DNA of 64,000 bases from Cordilura impudica (GCA_963682025.1 OY821517.1:93493946-93557945); one strand, 5' to 3'; positions 34,590-46,577 are shown, counted from the stretch's first letter. Translations and numbers: made by a program. Notes: generated by a model from the letters alone, not told the origin.

Positions 34590-35115
34590 GATTAATTCCG
34601 AATGAAATATGTTTAATCAGGATACCGAAACAAACTTCGCCATTAACTATATTTAGAAAAAAAAAGCATAGTCTTTAGTATAGATCTGACGCTTTATAAA
34701 GTTGGTAGCTTAATAGGAGCAACTCTGCATGTATTAGATGGAGGAAGGTTATACTCCGCAGATAAAATAACATGAATCCTTTTTGCACAGATTCCAGACT
34801 GTCGATATGAATTTCTTAGATACGGTCCCAAAATATAGATCCTTATTTCAAGATAGGTTTGACCAGCGATGTGTATAAAGTTTTCATGGGTTTTGGCATT
34901 TAAATCTTTAAACCAAAGTTTTATGAAAAAATGTACACCTCTGGCTTTGTTTACTGTAATTGTTATATAAGGAATAAAATTCAGTTAAAGATCCAATTAA
35001 ACATCAAGATCCGAAAAGTAGTCAGCTTGATCGAGACAATTATCACATAGCATACAGTTAACAGATATCGGGTTCTGTCTGAAGAAATGCATACATTTCC
35101 ACTTTTTAAAATTCT
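34590..35115 (-). pseudogene. C-terminal fragment of a non-LTR reverse transcriptase
   Basis: Minus-strand pieces read KKWKCMHFFRQNPIS, then after frame changes YLEIRIYILGPYLRNSYRQS, ICAKRIHVILSAEYNLPPS and, lower down, FLNIVNGEVCFGILIKHISF. This order (region after the RT active site, YxxP-like turn, Q-K-R helix, LPP turn, then I-NG-I) is that of the thumb and C-terminal region of Jockey/R1/I-type RTs. The catalytic YADD region is absent. Degraded by stops and shifts. Confidence 0.55.
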
Positions 35116-35469
35116 GGTACGCAAAATTTAAATTAAGTCATCTATAAAATGATTTCAACTCGCTTTGAGAAGTAAATTTTCATATTATAGGCATTAGGGC
35201 GGTCCGATTTAAAAATAGCCCAAGTGACAAGGAAAATAGTAACTAGGGATCAAAATAAGAAACTTTGCCCGAGGAATGATACCTCGAATACGAATTCTGA
35301 TATCCCGACATTTGACCTGCTTGTCTGGCTGTCTGCCATGGTGCAACCCCATTCCCCCTCATGCAATTGATCTGAAACTTGGCCTATAGTCTTCTTGTGA
35401 CTACAGATTAATTTTCGGTTAGTCACGCAGAGACACGCATAGTTACGCATAGCATGGGGCTTATTTTTG
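35116..35469. other. No gene recognised
   Basis: Mixed-composition DNA between the RT fragment and family A copy A7. The minus-strand frame at 35250-35510 overlaps the old repeat and shows no motif. Confidence 0.3.
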
Positions 35470-35837
35470 GACAACTGATATATGGATGTAAAAAACACAC
35501 ACAAAACCAATTTGACCGAGATCTATAAGATAATGTGGATCTTATGGAAATTTAAGTCGATTTCATAGGGGTAATTTGTATGGGGACTAGCTCTGAACAT
35601 GAACTGAATTTCACCAATTTCAACTGCGTTCATCCTATGGCCTTTACAAAATTTCATTGCAATACATTAGTATTTGCGATCTGTAGTTTGATTACAAAGT
35701 TTACATGGACGCACAGACGGACAGACGGACGTCGCTAAATCTAAGGTGATTCTGAGTCGATCGGTAAAATAAAAGATGGATCTAGGCCAAATATTTTTGG
35801 TAGTTTCAAACAGCAGCACCAAGTCAGGGTATAAAAA
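35470..35837 (+). repeat. Family A repeat, copy A7, old and 5'-truncated
   Basis: Diverged match to the family 3' half: aatgtggatcttatgg, then ggaccgatt-like and GACGGAC segments, then gtttcaaacagcagcacc and agggtataaaa. Many substitutions and a missing terminal hairpin indicate an older insertion than A1-A4. Confidence 0.65.
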
Positions 35838-36046
35838 TGTTGCAAGTTAATGCCACAGATGACTCTAATTTTATCAGGAAGATTTTAATGGAATATCTTA
35901 ACTCTATAACTCCTACATCTATTGATCAATTAGACGTTTTTCGCGAAATTTAGATATAACGAAAAATATATATATACAGTAACAAAAACTGAGAGACGCC
36001 AAATTTATTCTTTGTCAACAACAACAAAAACAAAACAAAATATAAC

Positions 36047-36802
36047 ATGATGAGTACACGTAGCTCTGCTAAGAGATCTGCAACTGAAGCTGATTTGGGC
36101 AGCATAGAATTTCCCATAATATGTGAAAATGATTCAGACACGCGTGTATGGCAATCGCTTGATAAAAAAATGGCTAAGCAAACTGAGTGTGTTAATGAAC
36201 AAATCTCTCAATTCTGCACACTTCGAAGAGAAGGCGAGCATCGTATTGCTGAAAAAATACAATCGTCAATTAGGGATGCTGAAAATCGTCTAATAAATGA
36301 AATTGATAAGAGTTTTTGCGAGTTAAGAGAAGAGTTAAATGATGTCACTGAACGTGTCTCTAAACTAGAAACAGTGTTGGGCGAAATAATAGAATTGAAA
36401 AATGAAATTAAACAATTGAAAATACAATGCATAAAACATTCGTATTCTATTGTTGCTAATGTCCTGCGTAATAATCGAGTTCCCTATGATGCTGATGAAA
36501 ACCTATATAATATTTTTGATACTGTCTGCAAAACTATAAATATTTCCATACCGCTTTTACAATCCATATATCGCCTACAAAACAGAAACAACAAAAATAA
36601 AGATAATTCTCCCGATGCCGTCATTATTGTTAAATTGACTTCACCATACGACAAAAACTTTTTACTGAAGTCTTTAAATGTCTACAAGAGAGAAAATCGA
36701 ACAAACTCAATGCTTAATCTTCTTGGGTTTGAGCCAGATGGAAAAAATAAATATTTTTATGTACATGAAAATTTAACAGTTGTACCTAAGTGGCTCAGTT
36801 AA
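36047..36802 (+). CDS. Non-LTR retrotransposon ORF1-like protein, 251 residues
   Basis: A clean frame from MMSTRSSAKRSATEADL to the TAA at 36800. Residues ~40-135 are heptad-like and highly charged (for example KLETVLGEIIELKNEIKQLK), predicting a coiled coil for self-association. Residues ~150-251 (SIYRLQNR, DAVIIVKLTSPYDKNFLL, YFYVHENLTVVPKWL) resemble the C-terminal domain of insect ORF1-like proteins annotated as baculovirus-FP-like, which probably binds RNA (inference). No zinc knuckles are seen. A second in-frame ATG three bases later is an equally good start. It is the only intact recognisable protein in the window. It is followed directly by an RT remnant, so the element cannot move on its own. 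Confidence 0.7.
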   Translation: MMSTRSSAKRSATEADLGSIEFPIICENDSDTRVWQSLDKKMAKQTECVNEQISQFCTLRREGEHRIAEKIQSSIRDAENRLINEIDKSFCELREELNDVTERVSKLETVLGEIIELKNEIKQLKIQCIKHSYSIVANVLRNNRVPYDADENLYNIFDTVCKTINISIPLLQSIYRLQNRNNKNKDNSPDAVIIVKLTSPYDKNFLLKSLNVYKRENRTNSMLNLLGFEPDGKNKYFYVHENLTVVPKWLS

Positions 36803-37568
36803 TTCAATCAACGCAAGCGTGGGAAAACTCAACCAAGATATGGACACCATATATCGTTGGGCTACTGCTAATGGCTTATGTTTGAATCCTAAAAAATAAA
36901 AATGTTTGGTGATGCACAAAGGAACCATAACCCCGCATATCGAACCTGAAATCCTTATAAATGGTCAGAAAATTGAAATTGTACAATCAACGAAAAATCT
37001 TGGATTAGTCTTCAACAAAAACTTAACCTGGTCTGATCATATAAATTCACTTGTATGTCAAACTTATGTGAAATTAAGAACGCTTTGGGTAACGCAGGTA
37101 TTTACACCTTTAAGAGTCAGGATACTTCTGGCAAAGACCTATCTTATTCCGGGACTTACCTATGGTTGTGAACTCTTTTCTAGTTGCGACTCTATAAGCA
37201 GAAATAAACTTGATGTTTTATACAATAACATCATTAGGTATGTTTACGGGTTAAGAAAATACGACCATGTGTCTGCTTTCGCAAAAAGCTTATATGGAGT
37301 ATCTTTTGAAAACTTACTTAAGATAAGGGTACTAATACTCATACATAAAGTTATTTATACAAAAAATCCGCAATATATGTATGCCAAAATTCAGTTTGCA
37401 AGATCGAATAGGGGCAAACTAATCATCATACCAAGACATCGACATTTAGTTTCGGAATGGCAGTTCTTTATCCATGCCGCTCGTTTTTGGACTACAATTC
37501 CACATGAACAACAGCTTAATAGCAATGCAATGCATTTTAAAACTTTTTTGTTTAATTTTTTCACTTAA
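36803..37568 (+). pseudogene. Reverse transcriptase C-terminal remnant joined to ORF1
   Basis: Immediately after the ORF1 stop the sequence reads VNSINASVGKLNQDMDTIYR and WATANGLCLNPKK, a TAA at about 36896, then in a frame to 37568 KNLGLVFNKNLTWSDHIN, TLWVTQVFTPLRVRILLAKT, LIPGLTYGCELFSS and IIRYVYGLRKYDHVSAFA. This is the region C-terminal to the RT active site in Jockey-like elements (W-NGL-LNP-KS, LG-FN-LTW-HI, and a tyrosine-rich final part). The active-site YADD and everything before it are absent, as is the endonuclease, so a deletion joins ORF1 to this point. Confidence 0.7.
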
Positions 37569-37931
37569 CCATTTTCCATAGATTATGTGATATATGTATT
37601 TTTTTATTTTTATTTTTTTTAATTTTTTTTATTTGTTATTTTTATATTTTCTGTATCTATGCTATTTCTGTTCGTAAATAATTATACTTACTTTTTATAT
37701 AAACTTTATTATTATTACTACTATACATATAAAATTTTTGAGATGGTTGATCCCTTATCCACATATAATCCTGTACTGTAATTAAAAGACTTGGTCTTGT
37801 TGTACAGGATATCAATAAATAAATAAATAAATAAATATCTTCAATATTTTTTTTTTACTGGCCATTTAATATAGTATGTATTAATTTATTTTTTTTTTTT
37901 ATGCTGAAAGTTTTCAAATAAAGTAGAATTG

Positions 37932-38278
37932 TTATATATTAAAATAAGAAAATATCAGTAGAAGTAACATACAGGCCCATACGTTCTCAACAAGCAAAAC
38001 ACTTTTGGATTTCCCTTTGAATCTCTCTTTCAACACCCTGATATCCTGATAAAACCTTTCACCGTGTTTATCTGAAATCCATTCAAGGTTCTCATTAAAA
38101 AAATGTTGATGTGAGTGCAGAAAATGCAGCTTAGATAACATCTTAAGGCAAATATTGTTAAAAGCAATTAGGATGCATTCAATATTTTCTGGATAGTTTT
38201 GTAATTTTCAGTTTCCAAGAAATTCTGTTATAACAAGATGCATAAAGTCAAATGCTATCTTTTTCGTATTAGGCAGAT
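37932..38278 (-). pseudogene. Relic of the HFLHSHxxFFxEN unclassified arthropod family
   Basis: Minus strand from 38278: LPNTKKIAFDFMHLVITEFL, GN, a stop, KLQNYPENIECILIAFNNIC, then LSKLHFLHSHQHFFNENLEW, ISDKHGERFYQDIRVLKERF and KGKS. The HFLHSH-FFxENL and HGERFxQDI motifs are strongly conserved in a group of repeat-borne insect proteins whose function I do not know. Only the C-terminal part is present, with one stop. It ends about 10 bp from the left inverted arm at 38288. Confidence 0.55.
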
Positions 38279-38287
38279 GATTCTAAA

Positions 38288-39357
38288 CTAAAGTGGTCCT
38301 TAAAAATTAATATGCGATTTTGGGGATAGGCGGGGTCCAGTTTATTACCTTTTAATATAAAACTAATAAATAAATCGGAAATCGATTGAAAATTTCAAGT
38401 GTGTTTATATGGGAAAAATATGACTTTTTTGAGATTTTACGAAAATATCGTTCTATAGTTTATTATTATTATTAAATTATCTTTTCAAAAAGCTATAAAA
38501 ATTCAATATCAAAAAAAAAAATTCGCCAAGAAATTGCAAATGCCTCAGACCACTTTTGTACCAAAAAAAAACTAGGTCTTGAAATTTGATTTTTTAAACT
38601 TTGAGAAATTGATTATAGCCATATTTTTTTTTTCTGTACTTTTAAGTAATCAGATATGAAGTATTGTTTTATTACCACTTTGTTAGCCTATTGCGCATTG
38701 ATACCGAAAATGGGAAATTTTTTTGATAAAATTTTTAAAACTCCATTTTCTAGTTTTAAAAAATTTTCCTAAACATAATTTAAAACAAAATGGAAATGGT
38801 ACTTTCAGCTTTCATTAAATGTGTGTTAGAGATTGACTGTGTGAATTTTTAAGTAAATCCCTAGCCATATTTTTTTTTGACAAGAATTTTATTTTTGCGG
38901 ATTTCGAGAAAAATTGGATTATTGTGAAATATTTTGTATATGTAATCTTTCTGAATTCTATATTTCAAAAAATAATCAGTTCTCTACTTTTAAAAGCTAC
39001 ATTTTATCTAAGTAGCCTAGGGTTTCGGAAAAAATAATATGATCCCATTAGCCCTTTTCGAATTGGGGTCACATATGACCCCAAGCTAATTAAAGACAAT
39101 TTATTCAAAAAATTCAAATATTTTGTAAGTGCTGTTGAGTTTTTGAAAGCGTTACTTAAAATATTATAACCAAATATGTATGTTTTCGTTCCTAAAATTT
39201 GGGATAAATCCGAGAACGTTAAATTTAAACAACTTTTAACCAATTTTAGTATAAGATTATATTATGTTTAGAAACTATTGGGCTATTACCCAACATTGTT
39301 AAATTAAACATGACTTTGTACAGGAAGGATGTTGTTTTTTGTATGATTCTACTATCT
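38288..39357 (+). repeat. Left inverted arm
   Basis: Pairs with 42625-43738 in reverse complement. It includes the palindromic ggggtcacatatgacccc and the 3' end of the gene at 39299-41827. The homology stops at about 39357, a few bases after the codons for the tail residues (QHPSCTKS). Confidence 0.75.
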
Positions 39358-41827
39358 GGAGTAAAAACTGCTTTTCTTCTTCATTATTTGTCAAAACGTT
39401 ATTAAAATCCTTTACGAATTTAACGCCTCTTTCGGCAGTATCGTTTACTAAATATAAGTCCTTGGAGAAATCGTAACTCTTTATAAAATCTTCGTTAGAT
39501 TTCCATGTTGATGGAGGAAATAATGAAAATTCTGCGGAAACTCTAAAACAGCTGAAAGAATGTTTAGTTTTCTGGGACACAAATTCACATAAATACTTAT
39601 TTATGAATGTTTTTGGGTAAATGAATTTTCTATTTTCGATAAGTTTTATAACTGGTTTCACTGCATCTAGACGCACAATAATTTTTTCTTTCACTTCTAG
39701 TGGAACTTCTGAGTCAAAAATGCTAATGCCACCATTTCTTCGGCCAAACACCACAAATGCTGTTGCATTTTTTTTAACAACTCTTGAGAAACTGATGAAT
39801 CTATTTCGGCATAAGCATGAGCTGCTTTTATAAAATTTATTGCATTTTCGCATTCAAACCAAGCCTTTATATAAAGGCGAATGATGAAAATACAAACATT
39901 TCTTATGCCTCTCAACTCTGAATTTGTAGGATTATGCTGTTAACGGAATAAATAAATTTTTAACGAGAAATCACTTTAGACAACCATCTGGCAGGGCTGG
40001 TTCGGCCAGGTGCTCGAATTTTTTCTCCTTCGCCACCAAGAAAATGTAGTACGAGTTCTAAAGACTCTTTATAGTCCTCACGACTATGATTGAAGTTTAA
40101 TTGGTAACGGCAAAATTGTTTTACCTTATCACATTCTTGGTCGCTGATTTTTGAACGAATGATCTCATCATCGAGACCGCTTTTGATTAAAGTGTGATCC
40201 AGACTATTCCCAGATTTTGCAAGTCTTTCAAAAACTGCAACTTCTGGTGCTTGCGTTGATTTTAAATTTAAATCAAATACACTTCGCAAATAAAATTAAA
40301 ACATATGGTGGCGACATGGTAAGTTAAGTAAGTGTTTGCCGAGAATTTGTTTTAATAGAACGCAAGTTCCACTTTTATTTTCTGTATTGGCTGATGTTGT
40401 TTCAAAGCCCATTGCCTGTACTCGATCTGCAATTTTCCACTTTATTGGTAAGTTATGGACTGCTTCTGCTGTATTAGCTCCGCTAGATGATTTAAGTTTT
40501 GGAGCACCAAGAAATTTCGAAGAACCATTATAGCTAACAAGCACTGCGATTTTGTCGACTTTTGTGCTGCCGACAATACCTGGCTACATTTTACCATCCC
40601 AATGAACTATAATTGGCTGAGTAAAGTGATACTACCTACAATTTAAAAAAAAAACTTTTATAATATTAAAATTATCCTAATTTACAAAAAACAAAAATAT
40701 GTAAAATGCTTTAAAAATTACCTTATCAATGAAACCAGATTGAATTATCGCTGTATTTCGTTTACGATTTTCTTGACGCAGCCGATGGAGTGTTGAACGG
40801 TTCAGAACAAAATCTTCAATGCGATGACCCAAAGCTTCACCTGCAGCCGCCAATGTATGCATAGCTTTTCTATCAGAAATTTGCGCACTATATAGTGCCG
40901 AAAACAAACGTGGTGTAAAAAACAAGTATTTACTACCTTTTTTAGCATTATCATTATCGCTTTGCGATTTTTCACTGTCATATAATTCTAATAATTCATC
41001 TAAGGGGCTTAAAAACAGTTTTGTTAAATACAAAAAGAGCTAACTCGATTTTTTCTAGTATGAAATATCTAAAAACATCATTTGGTTAAATGCAGTGGTA
41101 ACTAAAAAATACATTAAAATACAAATACATTTATAGATTTTTCAGACCTTTTAAAGTTTTTCCGTCTTCTGTAAAAGAGTAGTAAAACCGAGTAATGCCC
41201 TTTTTACATTAAGCTGTTTATATACAAATCAATAATTTAAAAAATACTTACAATTCCGATTGGAAATTTCTTCATATTTTCCTTTTTCTTACATATTTTT
41301 TTCCAAATCAATTGTTAGATATTTTTTCGCATAGGCGCAAAACGTTGTCAACCCCGAGCATACAACCAGGACATCCCTTCTGTCTTTTAAGGATCAGGAA
41401 TTGCTTGTCTTCTTCTATATTCATGATTTGTAGTGCATTTTCATGCGCCATGTCAAATAAATCGTCTAAAGAACTTATATTTTTTTGAGCATTTCATCTT
41501 TTCTCAGGAACGGTTTTTCGGATATTTCTCCACGTTTTGTATTCGATATATATTTTCGTTACACATCGATATATATTGCATCGGAATGTGTGTTTGTTGT
41601 CAAAAAATTAAAGCAGCGCTGATAGTCAAATTTGCGATATTTCTTAATTGGCGATGCACAAATCGTATGTTATAAAACAGAACTTGTTGTACTTGTCTGT
41701 TTGATGGTAACTTTGCTCCTACTATTTGATGCGAAATTTCGCCAATTAAATCAACATAAAACATGTCTTTAGCGTGTGCACATGTTTGAATCGCTGCTCC
41801 TGCCGACGCTGATGGTAATTCGGACAT
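39299..41827 (-). pseudogene. Decayed gene of an unclassified transposon family (CRHH, NDTAERG motifs)
   Basis: Pieces on the minus strand in order: MSELPSASAGAAIQTCAHAK (41827), LPSNRQVQQVLFYNIRFV; DLFDMAHENALQIMNIEEDK and FLILKRQKGCPGCMLG (~41460); LFFTPRLFSALYSAQISDRK (~40920), HRIEDFVLNRSTLHRLRQEN; then IVHWDGK, ETTSANTENKSGTCVLL and LPCRHHMF (~40300); RTSPARWLSKVI; IIRLYIKAWF and MQQHLWCLAEEMVALAF (~39720); LVNDTAERGVKFVKDFNN and QHPSCTKSCLI (39299). At least one intron is likely (40636-40721, gtaatt...ttgtag). I know this family only as uncharacterised arthropod repeat proteins. A transposase is inferred from the arms, and the role of the conserved TTSANT and CRHH motifs is unknown. Multiple shifts and stops; not functional. 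Confidence 0.6.
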
Positions 41828-42132
41828 TATGTTCCACTTTGAACGTACCTGAATTCACAATATTAAATTACGAGTAGAACTTTTTTTTCTTCAAATTACT
41901 TTAAAGTTATTAACTTGCACCCTAGCAATCAAACACTACACGGGTAAGCACCAAATTGAATTAAAATACGACGATAAAGAAAACAGTAATGCTAACTCAC
42001 AATGGAAATGATTCCAACAGTTGATCCATAAAGCTCTCTCAATTTTTTTAAATAATATTTCCATGTTTAGAAAACATGACGATTAAAGCTTTTTGTATAT
42101 AACAGGAGGTTTCTTGTAGTAACATGAATATA

Positions 42133-42373
42133 TCTGTGGCCACAAACGATAACCGCCTAAGTCGACTTAAGAACGATTTGAGTTATGTAAGCTGTCATTC
42201 AAAAATCTTTATATTTACGTGAAATCCCCATTTCTCTAACACTGCTTTTTAAAAATGTATTAATACAAATATTCTGACCTAAGTCGTAATGAAGCCCCAT
42301 TACATTTATATAAAAAGCTATTTTTCTCAAAGGCATGATATCGAGTTTGGCGGTTATTGCTTATGACCACAGA
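42133..42373. mobile_element. 241-bp MITE M1 inside the long-arm element
   Basis: Ends tctgtggccacaaacgataa and, inverted, tctgtggtcataagcaataa continue to ccgcc on both sides, an imperfect ~28-bp inverted repeat flanked by TA. A second member lies at 43753-44178. The interior contains gtgaaatccccatttctcta, shared with M2. Confidence 0.7.
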
Positions 42374-42624
42374 TAATATACATATGTACGATTGATGATA
42401 AAACTTTTAAAGAATATGCAATTTGTGATGCCAATTTTTGAAAGGAGAAAAAAATAGTGGCGTAGTAATTTAAAATTATATGATGTCATTTTTTTTTTTT
42501 TTTCAAATATGTTGGATATTCCATATATTAATCTTATAAATGCTATAGCTTATGTAATTTTTGATTTTAAAAATAATCTAGCATCCATCGGATTTCAGCA
42601 ATATATATATCATTTGAGAGCTTA

Positions 42625-43738
42625 CAGATACTAGAATCATAGAAAAAACAACACCCTTCCTGTACAAAGTCGAGTTTAATAGAAAAACTAGTTTCCGGTA
42701 ATCTCTATTTAGAAATATCTTAAAAACAAAAGCTGGCCTTGGCAACTAATGGGTTAACGTTCTCGGATTTTACCCAAATTTTAGAAACGGAAGACATATA
42801 TATTTGTTTATAATATTTTAAGTAACGTTTTTAAAAATTCAACAGTATTTGCAAAATATAAATTTTTTTTAATAAATTGTCTTTTATTAGCTTGGGGTCA
42901 TATGTGACCCCAATTCCAAAAGGGCTAAAGGGGTCATATTACTTTTTTCAGAAACCCTAGGCTATTAGAGGAAAATATAGCATTTAAAAGTAGAGAACTG
43001 ATTAATTTTTGATATAAAAAATTTTGAAAGATTACATATACACAATATTTACAAAAATCCAATTTTTCTCGAAATCCGCAAAAATTAAATCCTTGTCAAA
43101 AAAATTCTGGCATTGGGATTTACCTAAATATTCGCACAGTTAATTTCTGACATGCATTTAATAAACCCTTAATGTGCCAGATCCATTTTTTAAAAGTTTG
43201 TTTAGAAAATTTTTTTAAAACCGTAGAAAACAGTTTTCAAAATTTTATCAAAAAAATTTCCTATTTTCGTGGTAATAAAATAATACTTCATATCTGATTA
43301 CTTATAAGTATAGACACAAAAACATATTATGGCTATAATCAATTTCTCAAAGTTTAAAAAAATGCTATCAAATTTCAAGACCTAGTTTTTTTTGGCACAA
43401 GAGTGGACTGGGGCATTTGCTATTTCTTGGCACATTTTTGTTCGATTTTGAGTTATAGCTTTTTGAAAGGTTAATTTAGTACTGATTCCGATTCGTACAA
43501 CAACTTGTCGGAAAAATTAAACTATAGAACGAAATTTTCGTAAAATCTAAAAAAAGTCATATTTTCCCCATATAAACACACTTGAAATTTTCAATCGATT
43601 TCCGGCGCGACTTTTCTTTGTCCAATTGTCCCCAACCTTCACATTTATTAGTTTTATATTAAAAGGTAATAAACTGGACCCCGCCTAGCTCCAAAATCGC
43701 AATTTGAAAAATGTCCATATAACGTAGGCCCACTCTAA
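42625..43738 (-). repeat. Right inverted arm
   Basis: Reverse complement of 38288-39357 with indels. At 42640-42680 the plus strand encodes KKQHPSCTKSSLI, the tail of a second, otherwise missing copy of the gene, with a TAG in place of its Tyr codon. Confidence 0.75.
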
Positions 43739-43752
43739 TATATATGTATATA

Positions 43753-44178
43753 TCTGTGGTCACAAGCATTAACTGCCTAAGTCGAAAATCATGCTTTTGA
43801 GAAAAATAACTTTTTATAAAAATGTAATGGGGCTTTATTACGACTTAGGTCATAATATTTTCATTAATAACTTTTTACTAAACAGTGTTAGGGAAATGGG
43901 GATTTCACGTTATTATAAAGCATTTTTAGCAGAATATGATAGCGAAGATAATCCAAGTCGTCGAATATCATGCTTTCGAGAAAAATAGCTTTTTATATAA
44001 ATGTAATGGCGCTTCATTAGGACTTAGGTCAGTATGTTTTCATTAATCAGTGTTAATCAGTTATTAATCAGTGTTAGAGAAATGGGGATTTCACGTAAAT
44101 ATAAAGCGTTTTTAGTAGAATATGATAACTCAAATCATTCTTAAGTCGACTTAGGCAGTTATCGCATGTGACCACAGG
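43753..44178. mobile_element. 426-bp MITE M2 with an internal ~200-bp duplication
   Basis: Ends tctgtggtcacaagcattaa and, inverted, cctgtggtcacatgcgataa, flanked by TA. Two internal halves repeat aatggggatttcacgt, gaatatgat and gacttaggtca. This is the same family as M1, enlarged by a tandem duplication. It abuts the outer end of the right arm. Confidence 0.65.
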
Positions 44179-45800
44179 TATTTCATTTTATTGATATTTA
44201 TTTTTGTTAAAAAAAAACATATCTTAATATTTTTGTTTAATCATGTTGCGATAAGTGGAGTTTAGTCTATAATTATGTCAATTGCTATCAAATCGAATTT
44301 AATTATTGTTCTTAAATGGACAGATTGTAAATGAAAATTAAAAAACAAGAAAATGATGGTTAATTTTTCTTGATATAAATTTAAAGTTCTCAACATTGTT
44401 TTAAATTGTTTCAAATTTTATTTGATACAGTATATATTTTAAAGTATACTTTTATATTAACTTCGTCAGAAATTGATTTATATCCTATTCAAAAAATTTC
44501 TTACTTTAAAAGCAAGAAGAATGTCATAATTTTTTTACTTTTTTTTTGCTGGGAATGCATGTTCATAAAGCACACCATATACTCTATTTAAAAATAAACA
44601 CTTGTGTATTCATAGTAAAATAAAATATATCAAGCATTTTCAATTTCAATGCATGGTTAGAAATCAACAAAGCACGACCTAAGCATTGTTATATTTAAAC
44701 TGTATAAACTGTAAACAAAAACAAAAGCATTATAATAAAGGATCAGTACAATATTTAACGCGTAGACAGACTTTACCCATGAATTAAATGGTTAAGTGAG
44801 TAGTAAATGGAAATAGTATTCGTTAATATACAGAAGTGCGTATAGTTATAAGTAAAACACCTTATTCATAACACATGTGTTGGACGAAAAATACAGAGAC
44901 GTGGTAAAGGGCACAAATATATAAATGGTCTGAGCTTTTGTATAATAAAAATAATAATTTTCAACTCTAATTTACGTCTAAATTCATTCGTACCTTGTAG
45001 TAGTTGTAGAGAATTAATGAAATATGATTTGCGCTTGACATGACATAAACAATAGCAACAATTTAATGCCTAAAAGTTGTTATATATTATACGACTATAG
45101 GTTCCTACTTATATTGTATAATATAGAAATAAATATTAAATGTATGAATAAGAGCATCCGTTTAAAATATGGAAATGAAACACAAATGATTTGCCAAATA
45201 ATAAAAGATTTGCTTTTAAATATGTAAGGAAAAATAGTGATATATGGAATGGTTTATTTGGGATGAACATAAATTTTATTAATGTGCTATTTCCGGTTGA
45301 AGAATTTGCAAAGGTAAGCAATAAATTTTATAATAATATTATTAGTCAAATAAAAAAAAGTACCAAACACATGACCATTTTAAAAGTTTTCTACTTTAAA
45401 GAATTAAGTTGAATGACTGTATGAATTTTCATTTGCATTCGATTTATTCTGTTTAAAATCAATTCCTGTCAGAAACATGGAACATTTTTTTTTTAATAAT
45501 TTAAATATTTTTTATTTTTGATTACTACTAGCTAATTTTGAGTGCATTTGGTGTATCGGTAGAACGTATACATGAAGAGTATTTTAAAATAAGTTCAGAG
45601 CAGTGAGTTTTGCATCTACGAAAATAGGTTTTTATTAGCTCACTGTGAAATCTTGTAAATAGTTTTATATATATAAAAAAAAAACAATGAATTGAAGAAA
45701 GCTGAACTTCTAACATTCGTAAGAATATTCTGAAAATATATTTCCACATTCAATGATTTTTAATCCTTTGAATTTCCTTGAAATACATAAACACAGAGAC
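44179..45800. other. No gene or repeat family recognised
   Basis: AT-rich DNA. Small frames at 44406-44591, 45191-45412 and 45528-45749 lack motifs and look like chance translations. Confidence 0.4.
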
Positions 45801-46577
45801 AACAAGTAAGAAAATTATAGTCGGTCGAGACCGACTATACGATACACTATACCATGCGTTTAGAGACCCTATCTCTTAGGCCCAACTAACTGGATATAGA
45901 AAATAAGCATAAAGCAAATTTGAGTCGGATTTTTATAAATTTTTTGGCTGCAGATATGAAAAAGTTCATATCGGATGCTATATCTATGTGGGGACTAGGC
46001 CCAAAAATGGAACGATCCTGACTCTGTTTGGTAAAGTCTCTTGTATTTTGCAAAAATATATACAAACAAAATTTGAGAAGAATCAGTGCAATATTTTTGT
46101 TTTTTGACAGATTTAAGTGAAGATCGGGAAGCAGCTCTATATGGGGCCTATAATTAAGAGTTGTCCCATAGGCATATTTTTTGGACTACTCATTAATGGA
46201 TGTAATAAACGCATATAAACCCAATTTGACTAAGATCTATATGATAATTTGGATCTTATGGCAAATTTGTATGACGGCTAGGTCTGAACATGGACCGATT
46301 CTCACCAATTTCAACAGCGTTCATCCTATAGCCGATAGTAGGTCATATACTAAATTTCATTAAAATATATTCATATTTGCGACCTGCAGTTTGATTACAA
46401 GCTTTACATGGACACACAGACGGACGGACGGATGGACGGACAGCGTTAAATCGAATCAGATAGTGATTCTGATTCGATCGGTAGAATTAAAGATGGGTGT
46501 AGGTCAAATATTTTTGGTTGTTACAAACAGCAGCACAAAGTCATTATAGCCAAACCGCATATTGGTGTAGGGTATAA
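45801..46577 (+). repeat. Family A repeat, copy A8
   Basis: Full-length, starting aacaagtaagaaaattatag with the central palindrome altered to gtcggtcgagaccgac. The GGAC tract has one variant unit (gatggac). It faces A9 across about 313 bp of unique DNA. Confidence 0.8.

Larger units (their letters stand above)
35900..37837 (+). mobile_element. Internally deleted non-LTR retrotransposon
   Basis: Contains an intact ORF1 (36047-36802), a reverse-transcriptase C-terminal remnant (to 37568), a ~240-bp 3' UTR and a tail of (ataa)n at 37812-37837. An 8-base match, aatatctt, at 35892-35899 and 37834-37841 could be the target duplication but may be chance in AT-rich DNA, so the 5' border is tentative. 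Endonuclease and most of the RT are missing between ORF1 and the RT remnant. Confidence 0.6.
38288..43738. mobile_element. Long-inverted-arm element around an unclassified gene
   Basis: The left arm (38288-39357) and right arm (42625-43738) are inverted copies of about 1.07-1.11 kb. Matching landmarks are ggcggggtccagtttattac (left 38330, right inverted at 43667), tagcctagggtttc (39014 and 42958) and ggggtcacatatgacccc (39065 and 42896). Identity is patchy with small indels. The arms contain the last ~18 codons of the internal gene, so they are 3' ends in inverted arrangement rather than short terminal repeats. The outer ends match as agtggtcct and agtgggcct. No clear target duplication was found. 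Confidence 0.65.

Noticed and set aside
35892..37841. aatatctt as a certain target duplication of the non-LTR element
   Set aside because: An 8-base match in AT-rich DNA can be chance, and the 5' end of the element is not otherwise fixed; kept only as a possibility.
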